From Betaproteobacteria bacterium (GTDB lineage Bacteria; Pseudomonadota; Gammaproteobacteria; Burkholderiales; SG8-41): 22,782 bases of DNA. Shown here piece by piece: positions 1 through 8,650 of this stretch (position 1 is its first letter; each line of letters begins with the position of its first letter). The DNA lies in assembly GCA_025356695.1 (NCBI GenBank), contig JANXSE010000429.1:1-22782 (forward strand), written 5' to 3'. The position numbers and the translations under genes are program-made. The notes beneath the pieces are model-generated. The model made no database searches. It was not told where the DNA came from and saw only the letters and a list, made by a program, of their open reading frames with translations.

Positions 1-882
1 CGCCCGATCCGCATGATCGTGCCGCTCGCCGCCAACGGCGCCATGGACACCGTGGCGCGCAGCCTTGCCATCAAATTGACCGAGGGCCTCGGCCAGACCG
101 TGGTGGTCGATAACCGCGGCGGTGGCGGCGGCAGTGTCGGCGCCGAGATCGCGCGCTTCGCCGCGCCTGACGGTTACACTTTCATCACCATCAGCGCGAG
201 TTCGGTGATTCATCCATTGATGTACAAGGCCGAGTACGATGCGGTGCGCGACTTCGCCGCGGTAACGCAGATCACCTCGCAGCCGCATCTGATCGTGGTC
301 AACCCCTCGGTGCCGGTGAAAACACTGCCCGAACTGATTGCTTACGCCAAAGCCAATCCGAACAAACTCAACTACGCCTCGGCCGGCAACGGCAGCCTGA
401 TCCATCTCACGGGTGAACTCTTCAAATACGTCACCGCCACCGAGATGACGCATATTCCGTACAAGGGCATCGGTGCGGCCTATCCCGATCTGATCGGCGG
501 GCAGATCCAGCTCACCTTCGGCAGCATCATTTCGGCGCTGCCGCAGGTGCGCGCCGGGCGGCTGCGCGGGCTCGCCGTCACCGGATTGAAACGCGCCAAG
601 CCGCTGCCCGACGTGCCCTCGGCGACCGAGGTCGGCGTGAAGGGCTTTGTGATGACGCAGTGGTACGGCGTGCTGGCGCCGGCAAAAACGCCGCAACCGG
701 TCATCGACCGCATGAATGCCGAAATCCGCAAGGCGCTCGACAACCCGGCGGTGCTGTCGCGCCTGACCGACGACGGCGCCGAAGCCATGCCCGGCACGCC
801 GCAGCAGTTCCGCGAGCACATGATCGCCGAACGCGACAAGTGGGCCGGCGTGATCAAGCGCTCGAAGATCAAGGGCGATTAG
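1..882 (+). CDS. Bug/TctC-family solute-binding protein, 5'-truncated by window edge
   Basis: The reading frame is open from base 1 (RPIRMIVPLAANG...), before the first ATG at 13. The RPIRMIVP block is the usual start of mature Bug proteins, so the signal peptide and true start lie to the left. 293 residues are visible, most of a roughly 320-residue family member. Family marks are the DTVAR segment, VVVDNRGGGGG, the APDGYT block, HIPYKG near the middle, and a C-terminal EMIAERDKW-like helix. Bug proteins are periplasmic binding proteins related to TctC of the tripartite tricarboxylate transporters and bind carboxylates or other small polar ligands; the ligand here cannot be read from sequence. 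The usual glycine-rich motif after the first strand is altered to LAANGAMD. No TctA/TctB membrane genes lie downstream. Family is certain, ligand unknown. Confidence 0.93.
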   Translation, partial: RPIRMIVPLAANGAMDTVARSLAIKLTEGLGQTVVVDNRGGGGGSVGAEIARFAAPDGYTFITISASSVIHPLMYKAEYDAVRDFAAVTQITSQPHLIVVNPSVPVKTLPELIAYAKANPNKLNYASAGNGSLIHLTGELFKYVTATEMTHIPYKGIGAAYPDLIGGQIQLTFGSIISALPQVRAGRLRGLAVTGLKRAKPLPDVPSATEVGVKGFVMTQWYGVLAPAKTPQPVIDRMNAEIRKALDNPAVLSRLTDDGAEAMPGTPQQFREHMIAERDKWAGVIKRSKIKGD

Positions 883-1001
883 GATTTACTTTAAGTTTTT
901 TTTAAACACCGCTCGCGGTGATGACGCAGTGATTCGTTAATCTACCGCCGGCAGACCGGTGCGGTGTTACAGTGTTCATTCGCGCCTAGGGGGAAACAAC
1001 A

Positions 1002-1769
1002 ATGCAATTGCGGGTGCTCGGATGCTCGGGTGGGATCGGCGGGTTGCAAAACCGCACCACCTCGTTTCTGCTGGATCAGGACATATTGATCGATGCCGGC
1101 ACCGGTGTCGGCGATCTTTCGCTCGCCGAACTGACGCTGATCGACCATATCTTCGTCACGCACTCGCACCTCGACCACGTCAACTCGATTGCCTTCTTCG
1201 TCGATTCGGTCGGCGCGCTGCGGCCGAACCCGGTGACGGTGTACGCGCTGCCGCAGACCATCGCCAGCCTGAAAAAAAATCTGTTTAACTGGGACATCTG
1301 GCCCGATTTCACCGTGATCCCCACGCCCGAACAGCCGTGGCTGCGTTATCAGGCAGTCGAGGTCGGCGAAACCATCGTGCTTGGTGGACGCAAAATCACC
1401 GTACTGCCCGCGGTGCACACGGTGCCCGCCGTCGGTTACCAGCTCGACAGCGGCAAAAGCAGCCTGGTCTTCACCGGCGACACCGGTCCGAACGACGCAC
1501 TGTGGAAAGTCGTCAATGACATCAAGAACCTGAAGTTTCTGATCATCGAGACCGCGTTTTCCGACAAAGACCGCACGCTGGCCGAGTTGTCCAAACACCT
1601 CTGCCCCTCGATGCTGGGCGAAGAACTGGCAAAACTGACGCGCCCCGCCGAGGTCTACATCACCCACCTCAAACCCAGCGAAATCGAGCTGACCATGCTG
1701 GAAATCGAGGAACTGGCGGCGGCAACCCCGCCCCGGCCGCTGGAAAACAACCAGGTATTCGAATTCTGA
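1002..1769 (+). CDS. Metallo-beta-lactamase-fold hydrolase, class II cyclic-nucleotide phosphodiesterase-like
   Basis: A 255-residue MBL-fold protein with an intact two-metal site: THSHLDH (H54, H56, D58, H59), H139 in AVHTVP, D160 in FTGDTG and H222 in ITHLKP; H199 is also conserved-looking. The N-terminal GCSGGIGG and the overall layout resemble class II 3',5'-cyclic-nucleotide phosphodiesterases (PDEase_II) more than beta-lactamases or glyoxalase II. It has no signal peptide and should be cytoplasmic. The predicted reaction is hydrolysis of a 3',5'-cyclic nucleotide to the 5'-monophosphate, but the substrate is inferred from family only; related MBL hydrolases act on other phosphodiesters. 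The ATG at 1002 is preceded by AGGGGGAAACAAC, a strong ribosome binding site. Two cyclic-di-GMP-family genes follow on the same strand after a 106-base gap, which fits a second-messenger role. Fold is sure, substrate moderate. Confidence 0.85.
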   Translation: MQLRVLGCSGGIGGLQNRTTSFLLDQDILIDAGTGVGDLSLAELTLIDHIFVTHSHLDHVNSIAFFVDSVGALRPNPVTVYALPQTIASLKKNLFNWDIWPDFTVIPTPEQPWLRYQAVEVGETIVLGGRKITVLPAVHTVPAVGYQLDSGKSSLVFTGDTGPNDALWKVVNDIKNLKFLIIETAFSDKDRTLAELSKHLCPSMLGEELAKLTRPAEVYITHLKPSEIELTMLEIEELAAATPPRPLENNQVFEF

Positions 1770-1787
1770 TACGGGAGGCGCGTATCA
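1767..1787 (+). repeat. Short perfect inverted repeat over the phosphodiesterase stop codon
   Basis: TGATACG (1767-1773) and CGTATCA (1781-1787) form a perfect 7-bp stem with a 7-base loop. The left arm includes the stop codon of the upstream gene. No T-run follows, so it is not a classical intrinsic terminator. It may stabilise the mRNA 3' end or be a protein-binding palindrome upstream of the HD-GYP gene. Confidence 0.4.
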
Positions 1788-1875
1788 TAGTCGCGCAGCG
1801 ACTTTGTCATGCCGGTTGCATGGCCTGCGGTACTCGTATCGGCTTCGTTACGCCTGATTGGTTTTTGCAAGATCG

Positions 1876-3057
1876 ATGAAAAAACAAGTCTCCGTTGAAG
1901 AGCTGCAGTTCGGCGTCTACATCCACGCCCTCGACCGGCCGTGGACGGAAACGCCGTTCATGTTTCAGGGCTTCGTGCTCAATTCCGACGCCCAGCTCAA
2001 CGCGCTGAAAAAATTCTGCAAGACCGTTTCGATCGACACCGAAAAAGGCGCCGATGTTGTCGCCGCCTCGCCGTTCGCCGGCGGCCCCGCGCTGCCAAGC
2101 GTGCTTGAAACCATCAAGGTCAAGACCGTTTACGAAGAGAAGGTGCAGGTCGCGCGCGAATGGACGGCGGCGCAGACGGCGCAGACCAACGCCAAGGTCG
2201 TCATGCAGGACGTCTTCGGTTCGATCAAGGCGCGCAAGGAACTCGACGGCCCGCGCATCCAGGCCGCCGTGCAGGGCATGACCGACAGCGTCGTGCGCAA
2301 CCCCGACGCCATGCTGCTGCTCGAACGCATGAAGGCAAAGGACCCGAACTCCTTCGACCGCGCCATCGGCGTCTCGGTCTACATGATCACCTTCGGCCGC
2401 TTTTTATCGATGCCGCGCGAACAGCTCGATCTGCTCGGCATGCTTGGGTTGATGCAGGACATCGGCAAACTGCGTCTGCCCGCCAATTTGCTCAACAAAA
2501 AAGAGCCGCTGAACGACGGCGAACAGAAAATCTGCCGCGACCATCTGCGCCATTCGCTCAACATCCTCAAGGAAACCCCGGGCCTGCACCCCGATATCCC
2601 GGCGCTGGCGATGCTGCATCACGAACGCATCGATGGCAGCGGCTATCCCAAAGGGTTGAAAGGCCCGCAAATCGGCCTCATCGGCTGCATCGCCGGCCTG
2701 ATCGACAGCTATGACGCGATGACCGAGGTCAAAGCCTACCGCGAAGCGCTGCCGCCGGCGCAGGCACTGAAAGTGCTCTATGCCGAGCGCGGCACCAAGT
2801 ACGACGGCCCGCTGGTGGAACAATTCATCCAGTGTATCGGCACCTATCCGGTGGGCGCGGTGGTTGAACTGCATTCCGGCGACATCGGCATTGTCATCGC
2901 GCGCAATCCGCGCATGAAACTGTTTCCGCGCGTGATGGTGGTCTTCGACATCCACAAAACGCCGGTCAAACCGCCTAGAATCGTCGAATCGGCCGGCATC
3001 AAACGGACACTGCCCAAAGGAAGCATCGAAATTGATCCCTCCGAATACTTCCTCTGA
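1876..3057 (+). CDS. DUF3391 / HD-GYP domain protein with degenerate metal site
   Basis: A 393-residue protein counted from ATG 1876; an in-frame TTG at 1858 would add six residues and neither start has a strong ribosome binding site. Residues 1-60 match DUF3391 (VSVEELQFGVYIHALDRPW), the usual N-terminal partner of HD-GYP domains. Residues about 155-325 form the HD-GYP domain, with HHERIDGSGYP at 248-258 intact, K198 and D277 present, and H223 kept. HD-GYP proteins normally hydrolyse cyclic-di-GMP at a bi- or trinuclear metal site. Here the signature HD is QD (MQDIGK, Q194-D195), and the first histidine of the leading helix aligns with R162. Two metal ligands are therefore missing and hydrolysis is doubtful; a binding or scaffold role is more likely. 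A C-terminal extension (about 325-393) resembles the beta-rich tail of this subfamily. The stop overlaps the next gene by 26 bases, indicating co-translation. Confidence 0.9.
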   Translation: MKKQVSVEELQFGVYIHALDRPWTETPFMFQGFVLNSDAQLNALKKFCKTVSIDTEKGADVVAASPFAGGPALPSVLETIKVKTVYEEKVQVAREWTAAQTAQTNAKVVMQDVFGSIKARKELDGPRIQAAVQGMTDSVVRNPDAMLLLERMKAKDPNSFDRAIGVSVYMITFGRFLSMPREQLDLLGMLGLMQDIGKLRLPANLLNKKEPLNDGEQKICRDHLRHSLNILKETPGLHPDIPALAMLHHERIDGSGYPKGLKGPQIGLIGCIAGLIDSYDAMTEVKAYREALPPAQALKVLYAERGTKYDGPLVEQFIQCIGTYPVGAVVELHSGDIGIVIARNPRMKLFPRVMVVFDIHKTPVKPPRIVESAGIKRTLPKGSIEIDPSEYFL

Positions 3058-4816
3058 CACCACCGAAAACGCGGACGCAGCGGAACCCTCCGCCGATGCG
3101 GGACTGACAGCGCTGGTGGTGCGCCTGGCCGGCGAGTTCAGCGTTGATGCCGCCACGCTACACTGCGTCGCCACAGTGTTCGAAGAAACGCGGCAGCGTG
3201 CACCCGACATTTTTGTGCCGACCACGGCCGCGCTAGCCGCTGCGTTTGCCGATCTGGCCGGCACAGAAGACGCCGATGCCGCGCCGCTCTACGCCGCGCT
3301 CGGCGAATGGGCGCTTGACGCCGAGGGCGAACCGATCGAGCGCATGCGCGCCGATTGCCTGCGCTTTCAGGGCGCAATGACGCGCGGCGCGCTGCGCATT
3401 CACGCAGACAATGCGGCGCAATGCGAAGCGCATCTGCTGGCGCTGCAACGCTACACGCTGCTGCAGGTGGCGCTGCTCGCCTCACTCGCGGCGCGCAGCC
3501 AGGGCGAAGGCGGTGTGGTGCGCACACTGCCCACGCCCGAATACGCGGCCTTCATGGAGATCTTCCGCGCCACCATCGAAGCACACCGCACCGAGGGCAA
3601 ACAGCTCGGTCTGCTCGTGATCCACATCGCCAAGATCGAGCAGGTCGATCGTCTGCTCGGCTTGCAGAAAGGCGAAGCCTTCATGCTGCGCGTGACGCGG
3701 CGGCTGCGCGAAGGCGTGCTGCGCAAACAGGACCGGCTCGGCCGCATCAGCCGCGACCAGTTCGCCTGCCTGCTGCCGCGCATCGCCGGCGAAGGCGTAG
3801 CGATACTCGCCGCCAGCAAGATACTCGGCGCACTCGGCATGCCGATCCCGATCGGCGGACAATCATTCGACACCGACGCCGTCATCGGCATCGCGGTCTA
3901 CCCCGAACACGGCGACGATCAGCAAACGCTGGTGCGCAACGCCAAGCTCGCCACCGGCACCGCGCGCGGCGCCGCCGAACGCTTTGCCGTGTATGAAGCT
4001 ACGCAGGGCGCAAGCGAAGAACGCAACATGCAGTATGAAATGCGCCTGCGCCTTGCTCTCGAACAAAGCCAGCTCACACTCGGCTTCGCGCCCCAACTCG
4101 ATCTGCGCGCCAACCGGATCGCGGGCCTCGGTTGCACGCTGTGCTGGAGCGACGCCGAGCTCGGCGAAGTCGCGGCAACACGCACGATGGAAGCGGCGGA
4201 ATCCTCGGGACTCACCCGCGAAGTCACCTGGTGGCTGTTCAATAACGCGCTGCGGCAGTACGCAGAGTTTGCTCAAGCCGGCATCACGCTGCCGCTTGCG
4301 CTCAAGCTGACGGCAGGCGGTCTCGCGCAGCCCGACATTGCCGAGTTCGTGGACCGCGCGCTGCGCACCTGGAAGGTGGCGCCGCAACGCGTGACCCTCG
4401 AAGTGCACGAGTCCGCACTCGCCGCCGGCATGGCACATTTGAAGGAAACGCTGACCCAGTTGAAGGGCTTCGGCGTGCGCCTGTGCATCGACGGCTTCGG
4501 CACCTCATCGTGCTCGCTCGCCAGCCTCGCGCAACTGCCATTCGATGAAGTCAAAATCGGCGCGACTTTCGTCGGTGACAATCCGGAAGGCCTGTTCCAC
4601 ATCAAGATCGTACGCTCGCTCGCCCACCTCGCGCAGGACCTCGAATTCGCCGTCACGTCCGAAGGCGTGAAAGATGAAATCACGGCGCTGGCACTCTCGA
4701 CGATCGGCTGCGAGCGCGTGCAGGGCGATTATGTCGGGCGCGCGCTCAGCGCGCAGGAAGTGCTGGCCTGCAAATTCGACACCGCCCTGCAACTGCCGCT
4801 GGCACCCGGCGCCTGA
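3032..4816 (+). CDS. Degenerate GGDEF-EAL domain protein
   Basis: A 594-residue protein. The TTG start at 3032 is supported by AAAGGAAG at 3016-3023, about 8 bases upstream, and by overlap with the HD-GYP gene. Residues 1-160 are an alanine-rich helical region of unknown function. Residues about 185-322 are GGDEF-like, but the signature is SRDQF (240-244) and cannot act as a diguanylate cyclase. Residues about 335-585 are EAL-like with GCT (367-369) in place of EAL, K425 for the conserved Asn, and DGFGT (487-491) for DDFGT. E460, K508, E544 and Q564 are kept. Known EAL phosphodiesterases need the missing acidic residues, so both domains are probably inactive. The likely role is cyclic-di-GMP sensing or protein-protein signalling, perhaps with the HD-GYP partner. 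No membrane segment or signal peptide is seen. The convergent prpD-like gene ends 19 bases downstream. Confidence 0.9.
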   Translation: MIPPNTSSDTTENADAAEPSADAGLTALVVRLAGEFSVDAATLHCVATVFEETRQRAPDIFVPTTAALAAAFADLAGTEDADAAPLYAALGEWALDAEGEPIERMRADCLRFQGAMTRGALRIHADNAAQCEAHLLALQRYTLLQVALLASLAARSQGEGGVVRTLPTPEYAAFMEIFRATIEAHRTEGKQLGLLVIHIAKIEQVDRLLGLQKGEAFMLRVTRRLREGVLRKQDRLGRISRDQFACLLPRIAGEGVAILAASKILGALGMPIPIGGQSFDTDAVIGIAVYPEHGDDQQTLVRNAKLATGTARGAAERFAVYEATQGASEERNMQYEMRLRLALEQSQLTLGFAPQLDLRANRIAGLGCTLCWSDAELGEVAATRTMEAAESSGLTREVTWWLFNNALRQYAEFAQAGITLPLALKLTAGGLAQPDIAEFVDRALRTWKVAPQRVTLEVHESALAAGMAHLKETLTQLKGFGVRLCIDGFGTSSCSLASLAQLPFDEVKIGATFVGDNPEGLFHIKIVRSLAHLAQDLEFAVTSEGVKDEITALALSTIGCERVQGDYVGRALSAQEVLACKFDTALQLPLAPGA

Positions 4817-4835
4817 ACGGCGGCGGGCCGGCGGA

Positions 4836-6278
4836 TCAACGCACGAACAGATCGACGAATTCGTTGACCGGCGTTGCCGACAGGCGCTTTTCGTCGGCAC
4901 ATAAGTCCAGAATCGCCTGCTGCTGTTTCGCCGCAAAGCGGCGCGCGAGGTTGGTGCGGAATTTTTCCAGCAGCAGCGGGATGCCGTCGCGGCGGCGCCG
5001 CGGATGGCCGAGCGGAAATTCGATTTCGATTTTGTCGGTCTGGCGGCCGTCCTTGAAGGTGACGCGCACCGCGGCACCATTCGAGCGGCGTTGCGGATCG
5101 AACAGGCTTGCCGTCAGCGCCTTGTCCATCGTCACCATCATTTTCGCGCGCAGTCGGTCGATGCGCGGATCGGCGGCCGCTGCGTCTTCGTAATCGGCGG
5201 CGGTGAGCCTGCCGAAGATCAGGCCAAAAGCAGCGATGTACTGGATGCAATGGTCGCGGTCGGCCGGATTGTGCAGCGGGCCGCTCTTGATCAGATGAAA
5301 CGACTTGTCGTGCGTCCACAGTTCGACTTTGGCGATGTCGTCAATGCGGTCTTTGACGACCGCGTGCAGACGAATCGCGCACTCGGCCATGCTCTGACCG
5401 TGAAAGCCCGCCGGATAGGCGATCTTGAAGAGCACGTTCTCCATTACGTAGGAACCGAAGGGCCGCGTATATTTGAAGGGCCTGCTTTCGAACAGCACGT
5501 CGTAGAAGCCCCAGGTCTTCGCCGTCAGCGCGGACGGATAACCCATCTCGCCTTTGAGTGCCATCAGGCCCAGACGCACGGCGCGGCTGGTCGCATCGCC
5601 CGCCGCCCACGATTTGCGTGAGCCGGTGTTTGGCGCGTGGCGGTAGGTGCGGATGGCGTGGCCGTCGATCCAGGCATTCGACACCGCGTTCAGAATTTCT
5701 TCGCGCGTGCCGCCGAGCAACTGCGTCACCACCGCCGTCGAGGCGATTTTGACGAGGATGACGTGGTCGATGCCGAGGCCGTTGAAATTGTTTTCGAGCG
5801 CGGTGATGCCCTGAATCTCGTGTGCCTTGATCATGGCGGTGAGCACGTCGCGCACCGTCAGCGGTGCCTTGCCCGCTGCAACGTTGCAACGCGACAGGTA
5901 ATCGGCGGTGGCAAGGATGCCGCCAAGATTGTCAGAGGGATGTGCGCCGTTGCGGCCGAACCATGCATCGTTGAAATCGAGCCAGCGGATCATCGCGCCA
6001 ATGTTGAACGCCGCCGTCACCGGGTCGAGCACGTAGGCAGTGCCGGGCACGCGCGCGCCGTTGGGCACGATAGTGCCGGGCACCACCGGCCCGAGCAGCT
6101 TGGTGCAGGCCGGATAGGACAGCGCTTCGAGGCCGCAGCCCAGCGTATCCATCAGGCAGTAGCGCGCCGTCGCATAGGCGAGCTTGCTGGTGATTTTTTT
6201 ATCGGCAACGTAATCGGCAATAGCGACGATCTCGCGATCGAACGGCGGGCGCGTGCCTGATTTTGTTTTGCCGCGCAT
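4836..6278 (-). CDS. prpD: PrpD, 2-methylcitrate dehydratase / aconitate hydratase family
   Basis: 480 residues, close to the roughly 483 of E. coli PrpD. From recall, long blocks match PrpD along its length: [12 protein letters not shown] at the N terminus, [67 protein letters not shown], and [17 protein letters not shown]. PrpD dehydrates 2-methylcitrate to 2-methyl-cis-aconitate and also interconverts citrate and cis-aconitate weakly. A local change is seen before the HPSDN block, where the E. coli protein has AAEWG and this one has GRNGA. No prpB, prpC or acnD lies nearby, so a role outside the classical methylcitrate cycle is plausible. The ATG at 6278 shares one base with the TGA of the upstream Bug gene (TGATG), indicating translational coupling. 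It is last in a three-gene leftward operon. Confidence 0.9.
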   Translation of the reverse strand: MRGKTKSGTRPPFDREIVAIADYVADKKITSKLAYATARYCLMDTLGCGLEALSYPACTKLLGPVVPGTIVPNGARVPGTAYVLDPVTAAFNIGAMIRWLDFNDAWFGRNGAHPSDNLGGILATADYLSRCNVAAGKAPLTVRDVLTAMIKAHEIQGITALENNFNGLGIDHVILVKIASTAVVTQLLGGTREEILNAVSNAWIDGHAIRTYRHAPNTGSRKSWAAGDATSRAVRLGLMALKGEMGYPSALTAKTWGFYDVLFESRPFKYTRPFGSYVMENVLFKIAYPAGFHGQSMAECAIRLHAVVKDRIDDIAKVELWTHDKSFHLIKSGPLHNPADRDHCIQYIAAFGLIFGRLTAADYEDAAAADPRIDRLRAKMMVTMDKALTASLFDPQRRSNGAAVRVTFKDGRQTDKIEIEFPLGHPRRRRDGIPLLLEKFRTNLARRFAAKQQQAILDLCADEKRLSATPVNEFVDLFVR

Positions 6279-7219
6279 CAATCCACCTGTATGTTGGCCG
6301 CGCGCGCGACGCGGGTCCAGCGCGCGATCTCGGTTTTCAGAAAGGCCGCGTATTCTTCCGGTGTGCTGCCAACCGATTCAGTGGCATCGGCGGCGAAGCG
6401 CTGCTTAAGGTCCGGCAGTTGCACGATGCGCGCCACTTCGCGCGAGAGTTTGACCACGATGTCGTTGGGTGTGCGCGCCGGCAGCAGCACGCCGATCCAG
6501 CCGGTGAATTCATAACCGGGCACGCCGGATTCGGCGATGGTCGGAATCTCGGGCAATGCGGGCGAGCGCTTCGGCGTTGTTACCGCCAGCAGTCTCAATT
6601 TACCGTCACGCGCCGACGGCAGGGTGGACGACGGGCTGCCGAAGACGATTTGCACGCGCCCGCCGAGCAGATCGGTGACCGCCTGCGGCAGGCCTTTGTA
6701 CGGCACGTGCACGATGTTCACTTTGGCCAGCAGCTTGAACAACTCGCCGGCGAGATGATTGGAACTGGCGTTGCCGCTCGAACCGTAGTTGAGCTCCCCT
6801 GGCCGCGCCCGCGCGTAGGCGATCAACTCCTGCACCGATTTCACTGGCACGCCCGGATGCGCGACCAGCACGTTCGATTGCGACACCACCTGCCCGACCG
6901 GCACGAAATCGCGCAGCGTGTTGAACGGCAGCTTGCGGTAAACGCTTTCGCGGATCGACAGCGCCGAGGTCGAGAACATCAGGGTGTAACCGTCGGGCGC
7001 CGAATGCGCGGCGATCTCCGCGCCGACAATGCCGTTACGGTTGTCGACGATGACCTGCTGGCCCCAGGCCTCGGTCAATTTCTGCCCGACCGCGCGCGCG
7101 ACGATGTCGCCCGCGCCACCGGCCGCCGACGGCACCAGCACGCGCAGCGGGTGCGCCGGCCAGTTCTGCGCGAATGCAGGCGTGGCAATCAGCGCGGCAA
7201 GCAGGGCGTAACGCAGCAT
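6278..7219 (-). CDS. Bug/TctC-family solute-binding protein
   Basis: 313 residues from ATG 7219, with a clear signal peptide ([18 protein letters not shown], cleavage after AFA) and Bug marks: [28 protein letters not shown], the [15 protein letters not shown] segment and HVPYKG. Its role would be periplasmic capture of a carboxylate for a tripartite tricarboxylate-type carrier, but no TctA/TctB genes are in the window. The gene sits between two MmgE/PrpD-family genes, with TGATG overlaps at both ends, so all three should be translated together and probably serve the same substrate. An in-frame TTG one codon upstream (7222) is the less likely start. Confidence 0.92.
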   Translation of the reverse strand: MLRYALLAALIATPAFAQNWPAHPLRVLVPSAAGGAGDIVARAVGQKLTEAWGQQVIVDNRNGIVGAEIAAHSAPDGYTLMFSTSALSIRESVYRKLPFNTLRDFVPVGQVVSQSNVLVAHPGVPVKSVQELIAYARARPGELNYGSSGNASSNHLAGELFKLLAKVNIVHVPYKGLPQAVTDLLGGRVQIVFGSPSSTLPSARDGKLRLLAVTTPKRSPALPEIPTIAESGVPGYEFTGWIGVLLPARTPNDIVVKLSREVARIVQLPDLKQRFAADATESVGSTPEEYAAFLKTEIARWTRVARAANIQVD

Positions 7220-8586
7220 CAATCGAATTGCAGCGCAGCGACGTCCTTGACCGTCTCGAGCGCGGCGAACTGCTCGAACAGGCGCGCCGCCGTCGCCGCA
7301 GGAATGCCGGTCACCACGCGGTCGAATTTCTCGCGCAGCTCGGCGTCGGTCAGCGGGCGTTTCGGCATGCCCGGGAACACGCTGGTCTCGTGCATGATGA
7401 CCTTGCCGTTCTTCAGCGTCACGACCATGCGCGTCGCCAGCGGATTTTCCTTGGTCAGTTCCTTGTCCGCGGCGAGCGTGACTTTGCGGCAGAGCGCGCG
7501 GATCTTCGTGTCGGCGATGGCGGCATCCGAAAACTCCTTCGGATCGCGCGGCTCCTTGTAGAAGGCCAGCGCCACGCAGAACGGCGTGCTGTACTGCGCC
7601 ATCGTAATGTCCTGCGGCTCCGGAATGTTGTGATGGCTGACCATTTTCTCGCTGCCGGTGACGCTGATCGACTCGACATCGTCGCCATTGATGCCGTGCG
7701 CCGCCTTGATTTCAAGTACCGCGGTGACCGGCACATGCGCGGTGATGTGACAGGGATAACGCTTCATCATGATCTTCATGCTGTGCCAGGTCGAATTGAA
7801 ACCGGCGGTGAGGCGCGGCGGATCGACCTCGTCGCAGAACACGTTGAAGAAACCGAACTTGCCTTCGAACACCGCGGCCGGGCCGGTGAAACCCTCGCGT
7901 GCCAGCGACGCCGCCATCAGGCCGCCCTCGGCTGCGCGGCCCAGATGCAGGCGCTTGACCATGCCGCCGCCCGACTTCGAAAACTCGAGCAGGCCCGAGC
8001 ACAGCGAGCCGCCGATGCCCAGCGCGTGGGTCAGGCGCGCGGTGTCGAGTTTCATCAAAAGACCGACGGTGATGGCACCGCCGAACACACCGGTGAGTCC
8101 GGGCGAATGAAAACCGACTTTCTCCGGCGAGTGGCGCGAAGCGTCTCCGACACGGTAGAGAATCTCCGCACCGGCAACGAAGGCAGTGAGGAAATCCCTG
8201 CCGCTGGCGCCGATCTCCTGCGCGATGGCGAGGCCGGGCGCCAGCAACGAGGTGCCGATATGCGCGCCGACGCCGGGCTGCACCAGACTGTCCATTTCAA
8301 ACGCATGACCGGCCGCACCGTTGGCGAGTGCGGCAAACGGTGCGGCGACTTTGAGTTTGGTGCCGAGCACACTGGCTTTACCGGCGGCACTGTTGCGCAA
8401 GGCGTAATCATTGACGATGCGGCACCACGGCAGCGAGGCGCCGAAACTCGACACCGCGATCGTATCGAGTATGCAGGCCTTCGCGCGCGCAATCACCTCG
8501 GCGGGAATATCCTCGTATTTGAGCGAGGTTGCGTAAGTGGCGAGCGTCTGCGCCGCCATGATTTCTTTGCCGGTTGCCGTGTTCAT
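7219..8586 (-). CDS. MmgE/PrpD-family protein
   Basis: 455 residues from ATG 8586. This start is chosen over an in-frame upstream one at 8715 because GGAGAA lies 7 bases before it and the extra 43 residues run through the divergent promoter region. The family is clear from the helical N-terminal half (KACILDTIAVSSFGAS, NGAAGHAFEMDSL, GAHIGTSLLAPGLAIA), the LHLGRAAEGGLMAASLAREGF segment, and the KRYPCHITAHVPV block. Members are cofactor-free dehydratases, decarboxylases or isomerases acting on tricarboxylates or related acids (2-methylcitrate dehydratase, cis-aconitate decarboxylase, iminodisuccinate epimerase). This one is distant from PrpD itself, so the exact reaction cannot be named. It is first in the leftward operon with a Bug gene and prpD, and is divergent from the TcuA-like gene. 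Confidence 0.9.
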   Translation of the reverse strand: MNTATGKEIMAAQTLATYATSLKYEDIPAEVIARAKACILDTIAVSSFGASLPWCRIVNDYALRNSAAGKASVLGTKLKVAAPFAALANGAAGHAFEMDSLVQPGVGAHIGTSLLAPGLAIAQEIGASGRDFLTAFVAGAEILYRVGDASRHSPEKVGFHSPGLTGVFGGAITVGLLMKLDTARLTHALGIGGSLCSGLLEFSKSGGGMVKRLHLGRAAEGGLMAASLAREGFTGPAAVFEGKFGFFNVFCDEVDPPRLTAGFNSTWHSMKIMMKRYPCHITAHVPVTAVLEIKAAHGINGDDVESISVTGSEKMVSHHNIPEPQDITMAQYSTPFCVALAFYKEPRDPKEFSDAAIADTKIRALCRKVTLAADKELTKENPLATRMVVTLKNGKVIMHETSVFPGMPKRPLTDAELREKFDRVVTGIPAATAARLFEQFAALETVKDVAALQFD

Positions 8587-8618
8587 TCGATGTTCTCCGC
8601 GACGATTCGATTTCAAAA

Positions 8619-8640
8619 ATTCCGGAATCGGGAATTCCGG
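8619..8640. promoter_or_regulatory. Overlapping palindromes in the divergent mmgE/tcuA intergenic region
   Basis: ATTCCGGAAT (8619-8628) is a perfect 10-bp palindrome. CCGGAAT (8622-8628) and ATTCCGG (8634-8640) form a second inverted repeat with a 5-base spacer. Together they give a direct repeat of AATTCCGG-type half-sites about 33-54 bases upstream of the MmgE/PrpD start and about 100 bases upstream of the flavoprotein start. This is the geometry of an operator for a shared regulator. No regulator gene is present in the window. Confidence 0.4.
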
Positions 8641-8650
8641 CTGGTCGGCG

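Noticed and set aside
883..925. T-run (about 895-903) and CACCG-CTCG-CGGTG hairpin as an intrinsic terminator for the first Bug gene
   Set aside because: The T-run precedes the hairpin instead of following it on the plus strand, and no T-run follows on the minus strand, so it does not fit a classical terminator.
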